NCBI GenBank assembly: GCA_964541755.1
Contig: CAZIRF010000047.1
Span: forward strand, 1 to 20,218
Reading direction: 5' to 3'
From: CAZIRF01 sp964541755
GTDB lineage: Bacteria > Spirochaetota > Spirochaetia > Treponematales > Breznakiellaceae
Length of the DNA stretch: 20,218 nucleotides
Made by a program: the position numbers and the translations under genes. Positions 17,163 to 20,218 of this stretch are shown here, piece by piece. Below the pieces are notes generated by a model. That model saw only the letters and a program-made list of their open reading frames with translations. It did no database searches and was not told the DNA's origin. Position 1 is the stretch's first letter; the number at the start of each line of letters is the position of its first letter.

Positions 17163-17846
17163 ATGCGTATACGTGACTGGCATCCGTCGGATTTTTTGGA
17201 TCTCTGCCGCGTCTGTCTTGAAACGGGTGACAGCGGGAAGGACGCGACAGGGCTCTACCAGGACTCCGCACTTATGGGGCTCTTCTGGGCCGTTCCCTAT
17301 GCCATACGCGACGGGCGGCTTGCCCTCGTGGTGGAGCTGGAGGCCGCCGACCTGAGAACGGCCGACCAAAGGCCCTCCGGCCAAAATCCGGCCGCTTTGG
17401 GGCCGGACGGGGCGGCAATTCCGGCCAGCGGCGGAACTCGGGTCGCCGGCTATATTCTGGGCAGCGACGATGTGGTCGCGTATCGCCGTTGGCTGGCAGC
17501 AGAATGGCTCCCGGCCCTTCGTCGGCGCTACCCTGTGATACCCCGGCTCTCCAGTGCCGAATCCTGGTTGCGGGGCGAAATTGCCAAGGACCCGGAGCTT
17601 GAGAATGAGTGGCCGGATTATCCCGGCGAGCTCCACATCGACCTATTGCCCTGCCTGCAGGGGAAGGGCCTTGGCCGTACCCTTATGGACGCCTTTTCTG
17701 CACGGCTTGCCTCTGTCGGCTGCCCCGGCTTCCACCTTGGAGTTGCCCACACCAACAAGGGGGCTGTCGGCTTCTACCGCAAGTACGGCCTCGTCGAGCT
17801 GGGAGGCGACGACGAGACCCTCTGGTTCGGCAAGCGCCTTGTCTGA
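17163..17846 (+). CDS. GNAT-family N-acetyltransferase, similar to OGA C-terminal type
   Basis: A 227-residue single-domain acetyltransferase using acetyl-CoA on an unknown amine. The start at 17163 has GGAGG five bases upstream and begins directly with the first strand, IRDWHPSDFLDLCRVCLETGD. The acetyl-CoA loop is QGKGLG (166-171) after ELHIDLLP; the C-terminal GNAT block is FHLGVAHTNKGAVGFYRKYG. The HIDLLP-x-x-QG-x-GLG form and the W-x-x-x-x-x-RYP segment before it resemble the acetyltransferase-like domain seen at the end of O-GlcNAcases and in many stand-alone bacterial GNATs. Residues ~61-91 are a Gly/Ala/Pro-rich insertion between two core strands, coded by DNA full of GGCC repeats. 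Hairpins lie on both sides. The gene is divergent from carB and convergent with the SppA-type gene. Confidence 0.88.
   Translation: MRIRDWHPSDFLDLCRVCLETGDSGKDATGLYQDSALMGLFWAVPYAIRDGRLALVVELEAADLRTADQRPSGQNPAALGPDGAAIPASGGTRVAGYILGSDDVVAYRRWLAAEWLPALRRRYPVIPRLSSAESWLRGEIAKDPELENEWPDYPGELHIDLLPCLQGKGLGRTLMDAFSARLASVGCPGFHLGVAHTNKGAVGFYRKYGLVELGGDDETLWFGKRLV
17366..17406. repeat. Imperfect GGCC-rich palindrome inside the GNAT gene
   Basis: CCAAAG (17366-17371) and CTTTGG (17395-17400) flank GGCC-rich sequence, and CCGGCC/GGCCGG pair at 17388-17393 and 17401-17406. The 19 bases at 17388-17406 match hairpin B at 13567-13585 at 15 positions. It lies in the unconserved insertion of the protein. 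Chance in GC-rich DNA is a real alternative. Confidence 0.35.
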
Positions 17847-17890
17847 GCTCTGTTGCAGAGGCCGTTCGCAGTGGGCCCCTGCAACAGAGC
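17847..17890. terminator. Hairpin between convergent GNAT and SppA-type genes
   Basis: GCTCTGTTGCAG (17847-17858) pairs perfectly with CTGCAACAGAGC (17879-17890), with GG/CC pairing beyond one mismatch inside. It begins on the base after the GNAT stop and ends 14 bases before the stop of the opposite gene. No T run follows, so bidirectional termination is inferred from position. Confidence 0.6.
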
Positions 17891-17904
17891 CTTGAGCTCC
17901 CGCG

Positions 17905-20218
17905 CTATTCGATGGTCGCTCCCAGACAGGCGGGTTCGAGATAGAGGGGGCCGTCTCCCATTGCCTTGAGGTCTCGAACGGCCCCGAAGGTCTCCCCCAG
18001 AGGAGCAGGAAGGGCAAGGGCCCCCTGTACCTGCATGGGCAGGAAGGACCAGAATGAAACGGTGCCGGGAACCCGGTCTTCATAACGGGCGTTCATTTTA
18101 ACAAGTTTTTCCATGGCGGCTTTGGCCTCTGCCAGGCCCCCCAGCTCGTCAACAAGCCCGTTCTCGAGGGCCTCTTTACCCAGCCAAACTTGTCCCTTAC
18201 CGATCTCGTCGACTTTTTCACGATCCATTTTGCGACCCTCTGCAACGGTGTCGACGAAACGGTCGTAGACGTACATGATCATGTCGCGGTAGCGGGCGTC
18301 GTCGGCTTCGCGGTGCGGGGTAAGCGGGTTCGCAAATATCTCGCTGCCGTTTGCCGAAACCGTTCCCACCCCCAGTTCGAGCTTTTCGAGCAGGCGCGAG
18401 ACGTTGATGTTGAAACCGGTGACGCCAATTGAGCCGGTAATGGTGTTTTCTTCGGCGACGATGTGGTCGGCCAGGGCCGACAGATAGTAGCCGCCGCTTG
18501 CGGCATAGCCGGACATCGAGACAACAACCTTTTTACCCTTCTCCTTGAGCTGCTTGACCGCTCGGGCGAGGTGATCGCTCGTAAGCGCCGATCCGCCGCC
18601 TGAGTCCACGCGAAGAATGACTCCGGATACCGACGGATCCTTGGCGAGGGTTTGGAGAGCCTTGACTGCCAAGGTCCCGATGGATTTTCCCGCTTCCCCC
18701 CTTTCTTCAATTATCGAGCCCGAAAGGTGGACGATGACAACCCGTTTCCCCTTGGGGGCTGCCCATGAGAGGTTTTTTTCACGCGCGTATGCGCGAATGT
18801 CGGTACGTGCCGCGGTTTTGTGCGCCTCGGCGATTCGCTCTTCGAACTCGTCGCGGTAGAGCAGCTCATCGACGAGGCCCGCCTCAAGGGCTCTGCGAGG
18901 GTCGAGCCAAAGCCCCTTGGAAAACAGTTCATCGGTATTCCCCTGGATTTTTTCTGCCCGCAGGGCGGCCATTCGGCCCGAAGCGCTCGCGGCCATCCCG
19001 TCGACCCAACGCTGCATCATGGTGCGTTCGGCCTCGGTCATGTTGCGCTCGGTAAAGCGGTTGTTGGCCGTCTTGGTCTCGTGCGACTGGAGGCTGTAGG
19101 TGTCGATCCCGTACTTCTCGAGGAGCCCCTTGAAGTAGATCGACACATACGATACTTCGCGAATGGGGAGCATGCCGTTGGGGTCAAGGCTGATAAGGTC
19201 GGCGGCCGCGGCGACAAAGGCGTAGGAGCGACGGTCGAAGGATTCTGCGTGGACGTAGACGGGCTTCCCGGCCGCCTTGAAGCGCGACAGTGCCCGCGAG
19301 AACTCGAGGGCACGAGCATCCGAGTCGAAGGCCGGAATGCGGTATATGGCCAAGGCTGATATCCCGGGATCGACTGTAGCACGCTCAAGGGCGGCAAGCG
19401 CCAGGTCGAACCAGAGCGGGGCATCCGTTCCCATCCCCGAATCCCTGTCGGATACTGGCGGTGTCTTGAGCCATGAAAGGGCTTCGTCCATGACGAGGAC
19501 GCTCTTTTTTGCTATGCGGTCGAAGGTCTTTCCGGTACGCCCGATACGAATAGCCTGGGAAGCGCTCGCGGGGCTCGAAAAAAGGGAAGTCGGACTCGCT
19601 TCAAGATTGGTTTCAAGGGCATTGAGATTCATCCAGAATCCTGCAGACAGGACTTGGCTCGTAAAGTCCCAGCTGCCCTGTAAGGATACCCAATCGTTGA
19701 ACATGAGCCGGGCGCCCGCCTTCATGTTGGGGATGTAGTCGTCCTGCCATCGAGCGTCAAAGCTAAGGGTAAGGAGCCGTTCCATTTTACTATTAAAAGC
19801 GAAGGGCCGCAGGGAGAGCCCTGCCAGTATATCCGTTGTCAATTCTTCTTCAAAAGATTTTTTTGATTCGATACTGCATGCGAGAGAAAGGAAGTTGGCA
19901 GGGCGAAGCATCAAACCGGCATCGAAGAGTACGCCGTCTGAATTGGTTCCATCCCAACGTAACCGATAGCCAAAGCCTATAATTTTCTCAATAGTGAAGC
20001 CAGTAACGAGGAGGTGTTCCTGTGCTCCTTCCGCGTTCCGGTAGCGGTAGGCAAATCCGGGTTTGAGGAAGGACACATCAATACCGAGGTTTTCGAATTC
20101 CTCAAGCGAAAAATCAAAATGGGGGAGAAAGGCCCGTGCCCCCAAGCTCAGTTCATCCGGGAAAAAGGCACAGGCGGCGGGGTTGTCCAGGTAATCCCAG
20201 GTGCTCACCGGGTCGGCG
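17905..20218 (-). CDS. sppA: SppA-type S49 peptidase with N-terminal outer-membrane-like beta domain, 5' end outside window
   Basis: SppA enzymes are Ser/Lys peptidases that degrade cleaved signal peptides and membrane fragments. The frame is open through the right edge; the GTG at 20208 is an internal valine, not a start. Counting from it, ~1-205 is rich in alternating strands with an early DNPAACAF, like the NPA motif at the start of FadL/PorV/UPF0164-type barrels, and shows no transmembrane helix. From ~235 the long (67K-type) double-domain SppA follows: catalytic Lys379 in SHETKTANNRFTERNMT, and the nucleophile Ser571 in GYAASGGYYLSALAD, 192 residues apart, close to the ~200 of E. coli SppA. 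ILRVDSGGGS and TGSIGVTGFN are also present. E. coli SppA is held in the inner membrane by a helix; here a beta domain replaces it, so the place of action may differ. A ~50-residue C-terminal tail is unassigned. Confidence 0.88.
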   Translation of the reverse strand, partial: ADPVSTWDYLDNPAACAFFPDELSLGARAFLPHFDFSLEEFENLGIDVSFLKPGFAYRYRNAEGAQEHLLVTGFTIEKIIGFGYRLRWDGTNSDGVLFDAGLMLRPANFLSLACSIESKKSFEEELTTDILAGLSLRPFAFNSKMERLLTLSFDARWQDDYIPNMKAGARLMFNDWVSLQGSWDFTSQVLSAGFWMNLNALETNLEASPTSLFSSPASASQAIRIGRTGKTFDRIAKKSVLVMDEALSWLKTPPVSDRDSGMGTDAPLWFDLALAALERATVDPGISALAIYRIPAFDSDARALEFSRALSRFKAAGKPVYVHAESFDRRSYAFVAAAADLISLDPNGMLPIREVSYVSIYFKGLLEKYGIDTYSLQSHETKTANNRFTERNMTEAERTMMQRWVDGMAASASGRMAALRAEKIQGNTDELFSKGLWLDPRRALEAGLVDELLYRDEFEERIAEAHKTAARTDIRAYAREKNLSWAAPKGKRVVIVHLSGSIIEERGEAGKSIGTLAVKALQTLAKDPSVSGVILRVDSGGGSALTSDHLARAVKQLKEKGKKVVVSMSGYAASGGYYLSALADHIVAEENTITGSIGVTGFNINVSRLLEKLELGVGTVSANGSEIFANPLTPHREADDARYRDMIMYVYDRFVDTVAEGRKMDREKVDEIGKGQVWLGKEALENGLVDELGGLAEAKAAMEKLVKMNARYEDRVPGTVSFWSFLPMQVQGALALPAPLGETFGAVRDLKAMGDGPLYLEPACLGATIE

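Overview
The window looks like chromosomal DNA from a spirochaete, probably a free-living Treponema/Spirochaeta relative. The evidence is a large share of exported and outer-membrane proteins, an adenylate cyclase followed by FecR-like and fibronectin-like envelope genes, SppA joined to an outer-membrane-type beta domain, and DUF4384 and DUF4197 lipoprotein/secreted proteins. The assignment comes from protein character only. Most of the window is GC-rich; the first ~2 kb is clearly AT-rich. A run of 100 Ns at 10700-10799 is an assembly gap.

Layout. (1) 1-2066, minus strand, AT-rich: a 5'-truncated papain-like amidase/peptidase candidate whose stop codon overlaps the start of an exported protein that runs off the left edge. 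(2) At about 2000-2085 this block meets, head to head, the 3' end of a plus-strand gene for a beta-sandwich (carbohydrate-binding-like) domain. Both genes lose their 5' ends there, so this is a recombination scar or an assembly join. (3) 2727-3846: LacI-type regulator with a promoter, a palindrome in the promoter spacer and a CRP-like site over its ribosome binding site. (4) 3836-4810, minus: exported DUF4384 protein, converging on and overlapping the lacI-type gene. (5) 5015-11480, plus: a compact four-gene operon with a 7TM-PAS sensor lacking a kinase, a membrane class III adenylate cyclase, a membrane-anchored FecR/Fn3-repeat protein, and an Fn3-linker-beta-barrel protein that contains the assembly gap. 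(6) 11619-13528, plus: a second LacI-family regulator and a DUF4197 lipoprotein, ending at a nested palindrome shared with convergent carB. (7) 13592-16828, minus: full-length carB. (8) 16829-17162: a non-coding stretch holding four consecutive perfect inverted repeats. (9) 17163-17846, plus: a GNAT acetyltransferase, then another hairpin. (10) 17905-20218, minus: an SppA-type S49 peptidase with an N-terminal outer-membrane-like beta domain, cut by the right edge.

How the genes may work together. The 5015-11480 operon is the most coherent unit: the sensor and cyclase could couple a membrane or envelope stimulus to cAMP, and the FecR/Fn3 and barrel proteins could be the envelope side of the same pathway (inference). 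carB supplies carbamoyl phosphate for pyrimidine and arginine synthesis; carA is not in the window. The two LacI-type regulators and the carbohydrate-binding-like remnant suggest sugar-use genes once lay near the left side.
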